Source: an uncultured Phascolarctobacterium sp.
Lineage (GTDB): Bacteria > Bacillota > Negativicutes > Acidaminococcales > Acidaminococcaceae
DNA: 37,201 nt
Reading direction: 5' to 3'
NCBI RefSeq assembly: GCF_900753045.1
Contig: NZ_CAADXO010000020.1
Span: 1-37,201, forward strand
Made by a program: the position numbers and the translations under genes. The first letter of the stretch is position 1. Every line of letters begins with the position of its first letter. Shown piece after piece: positions 23,038 to 30,207 of this stretch. A model generated the notes under the pieces. That model was not told the origin of the DNA. It did no database searches and saw only the letters and a program-made list of their open reading frames with translations.

Positions 23038-24480
23038 ATGTCTATTCAGTTGGTAATTGTCGTAGTGTACATCGCGTTGCTTTTTGGCATCAGCTTGTGG
23101 GTTAAGCACAAGGCTGATTCGGGTTCGACAGCGTTTTTGCTGGCCGGCCGTAAGCTGAACACAATTCTGGTAGCTGTAAATGTTACCGGTCTGGCAGTCG
23201 GCGCTGCTTCTACAGTTGGCGTAGCACAGCGTGCCTTCAGTGTTGGTCTGGCAGCAGGCTGGTATAACGGCGCGTGGTCTATCGGTGCTATTGTTATGGG
23301 CCTTTTGGCAGCAGGCAAGCTGCGTTCTATGAAGGTTTCAACTATCCCGGAATTCTTTGAGTTCTACTATGATACTAAAGGCCGTGCAATCGCTGCGATT
23401 GGTCTGGTTATCATTATGTGCGTTATTACTGCTTTGCAGTACATGGCAGGCGGTGCGATTTTGTCCTCGCTGCTGCCGGAGATTTTCTCCTTCCATGGCG
23501 GTATGATTATGAGTGCCGTGGTATTTATCGGTATTACGCTGATTGGCGGTCTTTGGTCCAGCGGTCTGGCAAATATCGTCAGCGTTACCTTGATTTATAT
23601 CGGTATTATCTACTCTGCAATTCAATCTGTATCCAATGTAGGCGGTTGGGATGCAGTACTCAGTAAGCTGCCTAACCCCGAGGTTATGGGCAGTCCGGTA
23701 GCAGGCCTGGCTTTTGCTACTATTCTTGGCTGGATTATCGTTATGATTACCCAGACTATTACTGCGCAGGGCCCTGTACAGATTGCCTGCGGTGCGAAAA
23801 ATGCTAAAGCTGCCCGCAACGGTTATGTTCTGGCCGGCCTGATGATTTTCCCTGTAGGCTTCATCTGCGCTGTATTGGGCGTTGTCTGCAAGGCTATGTA
23901 TCCGGATATGCCGGTGGCACAGGCTGCACTTGCTATGCCTAAGGTTGTTATGACTCTTGATCCTCTTGCCGGCGGTGTAACTCTGGCTGCTTTGTGGGCT
24001 GCGGATGTATCTACTGCCTGCACTATTCTGCTGGGTGCGGCTACGCTCTTCAGCAATGATATTTACAAACGTTTTATTAATCCTACTGTTGCGGAAAATA
24101 AATTTGTCATTATCAATCGTCTGTCTGTTTTTGCTGTCGGCCTGATTACTCTGTGGTTTGCCTTCAATGCGGCAGGCATTGTTAAGACTATGATTGCCGG
24201 TTTGTCTATGACCTGCGGCCTGACCTGCGTATTCTTCTTTACGATGTTTGCTCCCGGTCTGTGCCGTCGCAGCTCTGCCTTCTGGACTACTCTGGTGAGC
24301 CTTCTCGGTATCGCTCTTTGGTTTGTTCCCGGCAGCCCGCTGGCAGGCATCAAACCGCTTTTTGCCAACGAAGTAATTTACTTTGAATGGCCTATCTGCA
24401 TTATTACCTTCCTGTTGGTAGCAATGCTGGATAAAAATAAAATCAAAGAGGTTGTAGAGGTTCCCGAAGAGGACGAATAA
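23038..24480 (+). CDS. Sodium:solute symporter (SSS family)
   Basis: A 480-residue membrane protein with about 13 hydrophobic segments. The N-terminus (VVVYIALLFGISLWV, then GSTAFLLAGRKLN) and the GLAVGAASTVGVAQRA stretch around the first sodium-site helix are typical of SSS transporters. The start at 23038 is chosen for its family-like N-terminus; the ribosome site (AAAGG) is 13 nt away, which is long, and TAG repeats lie between. An upstream ATG at 22963 lacks a ribosome site. The substrate is not known. The downstream serine dehydratase genes suggest serine or another amino acid, which is inference from context. Confidence 0.85.
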   Translation: MSIQLVIVVVYIALLFGISLWVKHKADSGSTAFLLAGRKLNTILVAVNVTGLAVGAASTVGVAQRAFSVGLAAGWYNGAWSIGAIVMGLLAAGKLRSMKVSTIPEFFEFYYDTKGRAIAAIGLVIIMCVITALQYMAGGAILSSLLPEIFSFHGGMIMSAVVFIGITLIGGLWSSGLANIVSVTLIYIGIIYSAIQSVSNVGGWDAVLSKLPNPEVMGSPVAGLAFATILGWIIVMITQTITAQGPVQIACGAKNAKAARNGYVLAGLMIFPVGFICAVLGVVCKAMYPDMPVAQAALAMPKVVMTLDPLAGGVTLAALWAADVSTACTILLGAATLFSNDIYKRFINPTVAENKFVIINRLSVFAVGLITLWFAFNAAGIVKTMIAGLSMTCGLTCVFFFTMFAPGLCRRSSAFWTTLVSLLGIALWFVPGSPLAGIKPLFANEVIYFEWPICIITFLLVAMLDKNKIKEVVEVPEEDE

Positions 24481-24529
24481 TCTCTGCGCCTGCTGATATA
24501 AAAATTGTTTGGTGAGGGGTGTGACTAAC

Positions 24530-24970
24530 ATGCATGAATGTGGTAAAAGCTGCATCAACAGCATTGAAATCGGCCGTGCTGCCTTGCGTATAGCACTTAC
24601 CTCCAGTCGTGTGGAGGAAACGAAGGTAAAGGAACGCTTGGCGGAGCATGGTATCCGTTCAACAGCTGTTGATTTTGGCGGTGAATTTATTCCTTCTATT
24701 GTAAAAATTGTCGAGCGTGCCGTAGTGGCTGCGCAGCGTCAGGGACTTGTAACCGAATCTCATGTGGGTGCGGGTGCTGTGGCGGGTGCGGCGCACGAAG
24801 CTTTGGAGCAGGTGAAGGTTAAGGCCTTCGGCTTCAATGTCGGCGGTAAAATCGGTATTGCCCGCGCCGGAGAGCATCTTTGTGTTGCTATTTATATGGG
24901 CGTTGGCGTGCTGAACCTCAATGAGCTGTGTGTCAGTCTGGCACATCGTTCGCTGGCCAGTGATGAATAG
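24530..24970 (+). CDS. HutP-family protein (RNA-binding antiterminator-like)
   Basis: A 146-residue protein that aligns by eye with B. subtilis HutP: IGRAAL...VKERLAEHG at the front, ESHVGAGAV...HEAL in the middle, and GEHLCVAIYMGVGVLNLNELCVSLAHRSL at the end against GDWIAVSLYGTIGAPIKG in HutP. HutP is an L-histidine- and Mg-dependent hexamer that binds NAG triplets in RNA and prevents termination. In an ungapped alignment the HutP metal histidines (H73, H77) are glycines here, so the ligand or the metal site has probably changed. The start is the ATG at 24530 with GAGGGG upstream. It lies between the symporter and serine dehydratase genes, suggesting it regulates this operon. Confidence 0.65.
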   Translation: MHECGKSCINSIEIGRAALRIALTSSRVEETKVKERLAEHGIRSTAVDFGGEFIPSIVKIVERAVVAAQRQGLVTESHVGAGAVAGAAHEALEQVKVKAFGFNVGGKIGIARAGEHLCVAIYMGVGVLNLNELCVSLAHRSLASDE

Positions 24971-24979
24971 AGGTGCTTT

Positions 24980-25645
24980 ATGAGTATTTTGGATATTATC
25001 GGACCGGTGATGATTGGTCCCTCCAGCTCGCATACTGCCGGGGCTGTCCGCCTGGGACTTTTAGCTGCCAGTATTCTTGGCGCTAAGCCGGTAAAGGCGG
25101 AAATTTATCTGCATGGCTCCTTTGCCGAAACCTATAAGGGACACGGCACGGATATGGCGCTGCTTGCCGGCCTGATGGGTTGGCTGCCGGATGATGAACG
25201 CATTCCAAAGGCTGACAGCTATGCTGAGAAAAACGGCCTGGAATATTCCTATCATAAAATTGATTTGGGTAATAAGGCTCATCCAAACACTGTGCTTTTC
25301 AAGCTGACTGCAGCTAACGGTGCCCGTTGTGATATCGTCGGTTCTTCTGTTGGCGGCGGTCAGGTTCAGGTTACGGAAATCGACGGCTTCCCTGTGGAGC
25401 TCACAGGACGCCTGCCTGCTATTTTGACAGTGCATATTGATACCAGAGGTGTTATTGCGCTGGTTACCAGCACATTGGCTAATGCCGGTGTAAATATCGC
25501 TACGATGCGCCTGTTCCGCAGCGATAAGGGCGGTATGGCATCTATGGTTATTGAATGTGATGAGGCAGTGCCGCAGGAGATTATCAATCTTATCAGCGCG
25601 CTGCAGCAGATAGAATCGGTGCGTTTTATCGCCAGTGTTTTGTAA
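24980..25645 (+). CDS. sdaAB: L-serine dehydratase, iron-sulfur-dependent, beta subunit
   Basis: A 221-residue protein with the signature GPSSSHTAGAVRLG (13-26) of the serine-binding beta domain and a C-terminal ACT domain (about 145-221, TVHIDTRGVIALVTSTLANAGVNIATM in part). With the alpha subunit it forms the [4Fe-4S] enzyme that converts L-serine to pyruvate and ammonia. The ACT domain may sense serine. It starts 9 nt after the HutP-family gene. Confidence 0.95.
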   Translation: MSILDIIGPVMIGPSSSHTAGAVRLGLLAASILGAKPVKAEIYLHGSFAETYKGHGTDMALLAGLMGWLPDDERIPKADSYAEKNGLEYSYHKIDLGNKAHPNTVLFKLTAANGARCDIVGSSVGGGQVQVTEIDGFPVELTGRLPAILTVHIDTRGVIALVTSTLANAGVNIATMRLFRSDKGGMASMVIECDEAVPQEIINLISALQQIESVRFIASVL

Positions 25646-25655
25646 GGGGTGCAGC

Positions 25656-26543
25656 ATGAAAAAAGAAATGCTGTCTTTGAACAGCTGGATTAAAGAGGCT
25701 GTTGCCTGGCAACAGCCGTTAGATGAATTTCTCATAGATTACAATATGCGCGAGCTGGAATGCAGTCAGGAAGATTTACTGGCGAAAATGCAGGAAATGT
25801 TGGATGTTATGGAGAAATCAGTAGAGCATGGGTTAACCGGTGTCCGCTCGCACAGCGGTCTGACCGGCGGTGATGCCAAAAAGCTGGCTGCAGCTGCAGG
25901 TGGAGAAGGCTTCGTCAATCTTTTGGGTGAGAAGGCCTTAGATGCTGTTATATATGCTACAGCAGTGGGCGAGTGCAACGCGGCCATGGGACGTATAGTT
26001 GCTGCTCCTACCGCAGGTGCCAGCGGCGTACTTCCGGGAGTGTTCTTCGCACTGAAAAAACACTGTGGCCTGGATGCTGCAACCTTGCAGCGCGGTATGG
26101 TGGTTGCCGGAAGTATCGGTATGGTAATCAACGAGCGCGCTTCCTTGGCAGGCGCTATGGGTGGCTGTCAGGCAGAATGCGGCAGTGCTGCGGCGATGGC
26201 AGCAGGTGCTGCTGTTTCTATGCTGGGCGGCACACCGCAGCAGGTAGGTACGGCAGTAGCGGTTGTTTTCAAAAACGTGCTGGGCCTTGTCTGCGACCCT
26301 GTGGCAGGCCTGGTAGAAGTACCCTGCATTAAACGTAACGGAGCCTGTGCTTTGCAGGCACTTTTGGCAGCAGAGCTGGCGTTGGCCGGAATCAGCAGCT
26401 TTATTAATGCTGATGAAGCAATTGATGCCATGAAGAGCGTGGGGGATGCACTTCCCTGTGCTTTGAAGGAAACCGCAGGCGGCGGTATGGCCGCAACGCC
26501 TTCGGCTATAGAATGGGCAGCAAAATATTTTGCCCGTAAATAA
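25656..26543 (+). CDS. sdaAA: L-serine dehydratase, iron-sulfur-dependent, alpha subunit
   Basis: A 295-residue catalytic subunit. The cysteines expected to hold the oxygen-sensitive cluster are present: C171 and C175 in GCQAECGS, and C213 and C224 in CDPVAGLVEVPC. APTAGASGVLPG (117-128) is the substrate-binding stretch. The start at 25656 (MKKEMLSLNSW) has AAGGGG upstream; an alternative start seven codons earlier would overlap the beta-subunit gene. It is directly downstream of the beta subunit and upstream of ridA. Confidence 0.95.
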   Translation: MKKEMLSLNSWIKEAVAWQQPLDEFLIDYNMRELECSQEDLLAKMQEMLDVMEKSVEHGLTGVRSHSGLTGGDAKKLAAAAGGEGFVNLLGEKALDAVIYATAVGECNAAMGRIVAAPTAGASGVLPGVFFALKKHCGLDAATLQRGMVVAGSIGMVINERASLAGAMGGCQAECGSAAAMAAGAAVSMLGGTPQQVGTAVAVVFKNVLGLVCDPVAGLVEVPCIKRNGACALQALLAAELALAGISSFINADEAIDAMKSVGDALPCALKETAGGGMAATPSAIEWAAKYFARK

Positions 26544-26565
26544 AGTAGCAAAGGAGACTTTAATC

Positions 26566-26940
26566 ATGGAAGTTATTGCAACAACAAATGCACCCAAAGC
26601 TTTAGGTCCTTATTCTCAGGCTGTATTGGCCGGTTCTATTCTGTTTGTGTCCGGTCAGATTGCTATTAATCCGGAAACCGGTGAAATGGTTCAAAGCTCT
26701 ATCGAAGCTGAAACTCAGCAGGTTTTAGACAATATTGAGGCTATCCTGACGGAAGCACGCTTCAGATTCATGGATGTTGTAAAAACTACTATTTTTGTAG
26801 ATGACATCAAGAATTTTGATGCTATCAATGCTGTTTATGCAAAAACCTTCAAGATTGATCCGCCGGCACGCTCCTTTGTACAGGTAGCAGCTCTGCCTAA
26901 AGGCGCTCATGTAGAAATTGAAGTTATTGCCCGCCGCTGA
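26566..26940 (+). CDS. ridA: RidA family 2-iminobutanoate/2-iminopropanoate deaminase
   Basis: A 124-residue protein with the whole RidA signature: NAPKALGPYSQAV (8-20), VSGQIAINPETGE and the C-terminal PARSFVQVAALPKGAHVEIE with the catalytic arginine (R101 region). RidA hydrolyses 2-aminoacrylate and related imines released by serine/threonine dehydratases, which otherwise damage PLP enzymes. AAAGGAG lies before the ATG at 26566, so the 12 upstream codons are not used. It follows sdaAA by 22 nt, matching its job with serine breakdown. Confidence 0.95.
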   Translation: MEVIATTNAPKALGPYSQAVLAGSILFVSGQIAINPETGEMVQSSIEAETQQVLDNIEAILTEARFRFMDVVKTTIFVDDIKNFDAINAVYAKTFKIDPPARSFVQVAALPKGAHVEIEVIARR

Positions 26941-27015
26941 TTGACGGCTGCGAAGCAATTTTTGACTATCTCCGGTGACTGCTGTAAAATTTTTTATAAA
27001 AATTAAATTTTGCTA

Positions 27016-27044
27016 TTGACGCAGTGCCGGGAATATAGTATAAT
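27016..27044 (+). promoter_or_regulatory. Strong promoter of the His-Gln-Lys tRNA cluster
   Basis: TTGACG (27016-27021), 17-nt spacer, TATAAT (27039-27044), about 39 nt upstream of the first tRNA. A near-consensus stable-RNA promoter. Confidence 0.8.
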
Positions 27045-27082
27045 ACTATTCGTCGCCAAGCTATTCAGCTTGGAAACAAGAT

Positions 27083-27159
27083 GGTGGCTGTGGTGAAGTG
27101 GTTAACACGGCGGATTGTGGCTCCGTTACGCGTGGGTTCGACTCCCACCAGTCACCCCA
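27083..27159 (+). tRNA. tRNA-His (anticodon GTG)
   Basis: The acceptor stem GTGGCTG pairs with CAGTCAC; the extra G (-1) at 27083, specific to tRNA-His, faces C73. The anticodon stem GCGGA/TCCGT encloses TTGTGGC with anticodon GTG, and GTTCGA marks the T loop. CCA is encoded. Confidence 0.95.
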
Positions 27160-27200
27160 CCTTTTCAGATTTGATAAATCTGAATAACCACTAATAAGCT

Positions 27201-27276
27201 TGGGGCGTAGCCAAGTCGGTAAGGCACGGGACTTTGACTCCCGCATGCGTTGGTTCGAGTCCAGCCGCCCCAGCCA
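27201..27276 (+). tRNA. tRNA-Gln (anticodon TTG)
   Basis: Acceptor TGGGGCG pairs with CGCCCCA, followed by G73 and an encoded CCA. The anticodon stem CGGGA/TCCCG encloses CTTTGAC (anticodon TTG), and the T loop is GTTCGAG. Confidence 0.95.
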
Positions 27277-27278
27277 AT

Positions 27279-27354
27279 GATCCACTAGCTCAGTTGGTAG
27301 AGCACCTGACTTTTAATCAGGGTGTCCCGAGTTCGAGTCTCGGGTGGATCACCA
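27279..27354 (+). tRNA. tRNA-Lys (anticodon TTT)
   Basis: Acceptor GATCCAC pairs with GTGGATC, then A73 and an encoded CCA. The anticodon stem CCTGA/TCAGG encloses CTTTTAA (anticodon TTT). It starts 2 nt after tRNA-Gln. Confidence 0.95.
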
Positions 27355-27361
27355 CGAATTT

Positions 27362-27397
27362 AAGGCCGTTCTTCGCAAGAAGGACGGCTTTTTGTTT
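27362..27397 (+). terminator. Intrinsic terminator of the His-Gln-Lys tRNA cluster
   Basis: GCCGT and TCTT pair with AAGA and ACGGC across a small loop (one bulge), followed by TTTTTGTTT. Confidence 0.7.
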
Positions 27398-27407
27398 ACA
27401 TGGACAG

Positions 27408-27437
27408 TTGCCATAGATGTTCTTGTTATGATATAAT
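27408..27437 (+). promoter_or_regulatory. Promoter of the tRNA-Leu gene
   Basis: TTGCCA (27408-27413), 18-nt spacer, TATAAT (27432-27437) with TG extension. The predicted start is only about 3 nt before the mature tRNA 5' end. Confidence 0.65.
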
Positions 27438-27446
27438 ATTTTATAT

Positions 27447-27531
27447 GCGAGTGTGGCGGAACTGGCAGACGCACTAGACTTAGGATCTAGCGCCTTTCGG
27501 CGTGCAGGTTCGATTCCTGTCACTCGCACCA
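27447..27531 (+). tRNA. tRNA-Leu (anticodon TAG)
   Basis: Acceptor GCGAGTG pairs with CACTCGC, followed by A73 and an encoded CCA. The anticodon stem CTAGA/TCTAG encloses CTTAGGA (anticodon TAG). The long variable arm of class II tRNAs is present (CGCCTTTCGGCG). Confidence 0.95.
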
Positions 27532-27544
27532 ATTTTATAAATTA

Positions 27545-27576
27545 AGCTCACGTGGAATAGTCGCGTGAGCTTTTTT
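27545..27576 (+). terminator. Intrinsic terminator of tRNA-Leu
   Basis: AGCTCACG pairs with CGTGAGCT across about 10 nt, followed by TTTTTT. Confidence 0.8.
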
Positions 27577-27578
27577 AT

Positions 27579-27657
27579 TATATGGTTCAACCATATAACA
27601 AAAGAATATCATTGATTGCTTTACTGCTCACGCTGCAACAACTGCGTGGGCTTTTTT
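27579..27657 (+). other. Gap between tRNA-Leu and ilvN: palindrome and second terminator
   Basis: TATATGGTT-C-AACCATATA (27579-27597) is a perfect 19-nt inverted repeat of unknown role. GCTCACGC (27626-27633) then pairs with GCGTGGGC (27644-27651), followed by TTTTTT, a second terminator whose stem resembles the first. The rest of the gap (27658-27851) holds the ilvN promoter and a leader of about 80 nt with no leader peptide or riboswitch that I can see. Confidence 0.6.
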
Positions 27658-27733
27658 GTACACTGAAATCTGTAATAGTGTTTACATTCAATAAGTATAA
27701 TCGGAAAATAATTTACAAATATTACACTTTTCG

Positions 27734-27762
27734 TTGACAAAAAACGTGATTACTGAAATAAT
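27734..27762 (+). promoter_or_regulatory. Promoter of the ilvN-ilvB operon
   Basis: TTGACA (27734-27739), 17-nt spacer, AATAAT (27757-27762). Confidence 0.6.
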
Positions 27763-27851
27763 AAAAAAACACTGATTATATGATGCCGGCAAGCAGAACA
27801 GAGTTGCAAGAGCATCAGAGCTGTGGATATGTTATTGCAGGAGGGAAAGAT

Positions 27852-28391
27852 ATGGAGCAGATTTTATCGATTGTTGTACGTAATCAGCCGGGCGTGCTGA
27901 TGCGTGTAGCAGGTATGTTTTCACGCCGTGGCTTCAATATTGACAGTCTGGCTGTAGGCACGACGCAAAATCCGGAGTTTTCTCGTATGACGGTGACGAT
28001 GGAAGCTGACGAGCCGACCATTATCCAAGTTACCAAACAGCTGGCGAAGCTGGTTGAGGTAGAGCGTGTCAAGGTACTGCCTCCTAAATCCAGCGCTACC
28101 CGCAGCATGATTCTGGTTAAGGTAAAGGCCGGCAATAAGCGTCCGGAGCTGCTGCAGCTGGCGGAAGTATTCCGTGCGCATGCAGTGGATGTAACCGGTG
28201 AGTCACTGATATTTGTTGCTACCGGCGATGAAGGCAAGCTGCGGGCTTTTGTTGATGTCATGCGCCCGTACGGTGTAACCGAAATGGTGCAGACCGGCCT
28301 TGTTGCGTTAGAGCGTGGCGATACGTCGCTTGCTGTGGAAAAATCACGTTTTGAATGGCCGCAGCTGGATGATGGACACGCGGCAATATAA
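27852..28391 (+). CDS. ilvN: Acetolactate synthase, small (regulatory) subunit
   Basis: A 179-residue protein with an N-terminal ACT domain (SIVVRNQPGVLMRVAGMFSRRGFNIDSL in part, 5-32) and the small-subunit C-terminal domain. It activates the large subunit and carries feedback inhibition by valine. The start at 27852 has AGGAGGG upstream; upstream in-frame codons from 27780 lack a ribosome site. It precedes the large subunit gene, the reverse of the usual ilvB-ilvN/H order. Confidence 0.92.
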   Translation: MEQILSIVVRNQPGVLMRVAGMFSRRGFNIDSLAVGTTQNPEFSRMTVTMEADEPTIIQVTKQLAKLVEVERVKVLPPKSSATRSMILVKVKAGNKRPELLQLAEVFRAHAVDVTGESLIFVATGDEGKLRAFVDVMRPYGVTEMVQTGLVALERGDTSLAVEKSRFEWPQLDDGHAAI

Positions 28392-28422
28392 TAGAGATAG
28401 ATTTGCGGAAGGAAGTGAGCGT

Positions 28423-30084
28423 ATGCAGTTAAGCGGCGCAGAGATTATGTGCAGGATATTGGCAGAAGAAGGGGTAACAACTGTTTTCGGATATCCCGGG
28501 GGTGCGATTCTCCCTTTTTATGATGCATTACGGCAAAGTCCGATACAACATATATTAACGGCGCATGAACAGGGTGCAGCGCACGCAGCAGACGGCTTTG
28601 CTCGTGCTTCGGGCAAGGTGGGCGTGTGTATAGCTACATCAGGGCCGGGTGCAACCAACCTGGTAACAGGTCTGGCAACAGCATTTTTGGATTCCGTACC
28701 TGTGGTGGCTATTACAGGGCAGGTAAACAGAGAGCTCATTGGTCATGACGCGTTTCAGGAGGTAGATATTACCGGTATTACAATGCCTATTACCAAGCAC
28801 AATTTTTTAGTTAAAAAGCCGGAAAACCTGGCGCAGACATTGCGCCTTGCCTTCCAGCTGGCGCGCGAGGGACGTCCGGGGCCGGTGTTGGTAGATGTAC
28901 CGCGTGATGTGCAGACGGCACTGATAGATTTTGAGGAAACACGTCTGGCGGAGCTGCAGCCGTTGGAGCCTGATGCTGAGCGTGTGGCAGCGGCTGCAGC
29001 AGCTATCAACAAGGCACAGCGCCCGGTAATGCTGGTCGGCGGTGGCGTTATCAATGCCAATGCAGAATATGATGCCATGCATTTGTGTGAAAAACTGCAC
29101 ATTCCGGTTGTCAGCACGTTGATGGGGCTTGGTGCGATTAGTGCCTACCGACAGCTGTTTTTGGGAATGACAGGCCTGCATGGACATGAACGTGCCAATA
29201 ATGCCGTTAAGGAGGCCGACCTGATTTTGGCTGTTGGCAGCCGCTTTAATGACCGCGTTACAGGCGAACGCAGCAGATACAGTGCCAACAAGCTTATTAT
29301 CCATTTGGATATTGACCCTGCTGAGGTAGATAAAAATATTGATTCGGGCATAGGCATTACCGGCGATATGGTGGCAACGCTGAATGCGTTGGAAAAGGCA
29401 GCGCAGCCACACGATTTAAGCTCGTGGTGGGATAAAATAAACTCCTGGCCGGGGATGGACGACGATTTTGGGGACGAGGAGGCGCCCAAGTTCTTTAAAG
29501 CGTTGAACCCGGTGCTCAAGGACAAGGATTATATTATTACTACAGATGTAGGCCAGCATCAGATGTGGGCAGCGCAGCATTTAAAGATCCAGTTTGCCCG
29601 CCAGTGGCTGACAAGCGGCGGCTTGGGAACGATGGGATTCGGCTTGCCTGCTGCGTTAGGCGCACAGCTGGCGCGTCCGCAGAGCCGTGTCATCAGCATA
29701 AGCGGTGACGGCGGCTTTAAGATGACCGGCAGCGAGCTCTTTACTATTGCAAGCAATAATGTGCCTGTTATCGCTATAGTCTTCAACAACAGCGGATTAG
29801 GTATGATACGCCAGCTGCAGACGGTGCAGTTTGCTAAACGCTTTACGGCCTGCGAGCTGCCGGGCTATGTTGACTTTGTAAAATATGCTGCTGCCTTCGG
29901 CATTGAAGGCGAGCATGCGGATACGCCGGAGGCTCTGGCCCGGGCAGTTTCCAAGGCGTGGGAAAACAGGAAGCCTTACCTTATAGAGGTTTGTGTTAAT
30001 CCTAAAAATATGGTACTCCCGATGGTGGCTCCGGGACTGGGAATTAATGATTTTGTAAAATTTGCCAACGATGAGATAAACTGA
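28423..30084 (+). CDS. ilvB: Acetolactate synthase, large (catalytic) subunit
   Basis: A 553-residue thiamine-diphosphate enzyme that makes acetolactate and acetohydroxybutyrate for valine, leucine and isoleucine. The catalytic glutamate is in HEQGAAHAADGFARASG (about 46-62), the TPP-Mg motif is GDGGFKMTGSELFTIASNN with its closing NNSG (about 430-455). The start at 28423 (MQLSGAEIMC) has GGAAGGAAG upstream, 31 nt after ilvN; earlier in-frame starts overlap ilvN and lack homology. Confidence 0.95.
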   Translation: MQLSGAEIMCRILAEEGVTTVFGYPGGAILPFYDALRQSPIQHILTAHEQGAAHAADGFARASGKVGVCIATSGPGATNLVTGLATAFLDSVPVVAITGQVNRELIGHDAFQEVDITGITMPITKHNFLVKKPENLAQTLRLAFQLAREGRPGPVLVDVPRDVQTALIDFEETRLAELQPLEPDAERVAAAAAAINKAQRPVMLVGGGVINANAEYDAMHLCEKLHIPVVSTLMGLGAISAYRQLFLGMTGLHGHERANNAVKEADLILAVGSRFNDRVTGERSRYSANKLIIHLDIDPAEVDKNIDSGIGITGDMVATLNALEKAAQPHDLSSWWDKINSWPGMDDDFGDEEAPKFFKALNPVLKDKDYIITTDVGQHQMWAAQHLKIQFARQWLTSGGLGTMGFGLPAALGAQLARPQSRVISISGDGGFKMTGSELFTIASNNVPVIAIVFNNSGLGMIRQLQTVQFAKRFTACELPGYVDFVKYAAAFGIEGEHADTPEALARAVSKAWENRKPYLIEVCVNPKNMVLPMVAPGLGINDFVKFANDEIN

Positions 30085-30149
30085 ATTGGCCAAGATTTTG
30101 CTTAGTTGCGCTTAAAACTCTTGCTGAAACAGGTTAAAAATGTTACGAT

Positions 30150-30190
30150 AAAGGGACAGAAGAAAATATCATCTGTCCTTTTATTTTTTT
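30150..30190 (+). terminator. Terminator hairpin between ilvB and speA (terminator and/or attenuator)
   Basis: AAAGGGACAGA (30150-30160) pairs with TCTGTCCTTTT (30172-30182) across about 11 nt and is followed by ATTTTTTT. Only 17 nt separate it from the speA start codon, so no promoter fits behind it. Confidence 0.85.
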
Positions 30191-30207
30191 ATGCTTTGGA
30201 GAAGAAA

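Noticed and set aside
27763..27851. T-box or leader-peptide attenuator before ilvN
   Set aside because: No T-box core sequence and no run of branched-chain amino acid codons; the in-frame extension from 27780 reads as ordinary sequence without a ribosome site.
30140..30151. Three-codon mini-ORF (Met-Leu-Arg-stop) just before the speA hairpin
   Set aside because: An arginine codon ahead of an arginine decarboxylase is tempting, but the ribosome site is poor and such a short frame occurs easily by chance.
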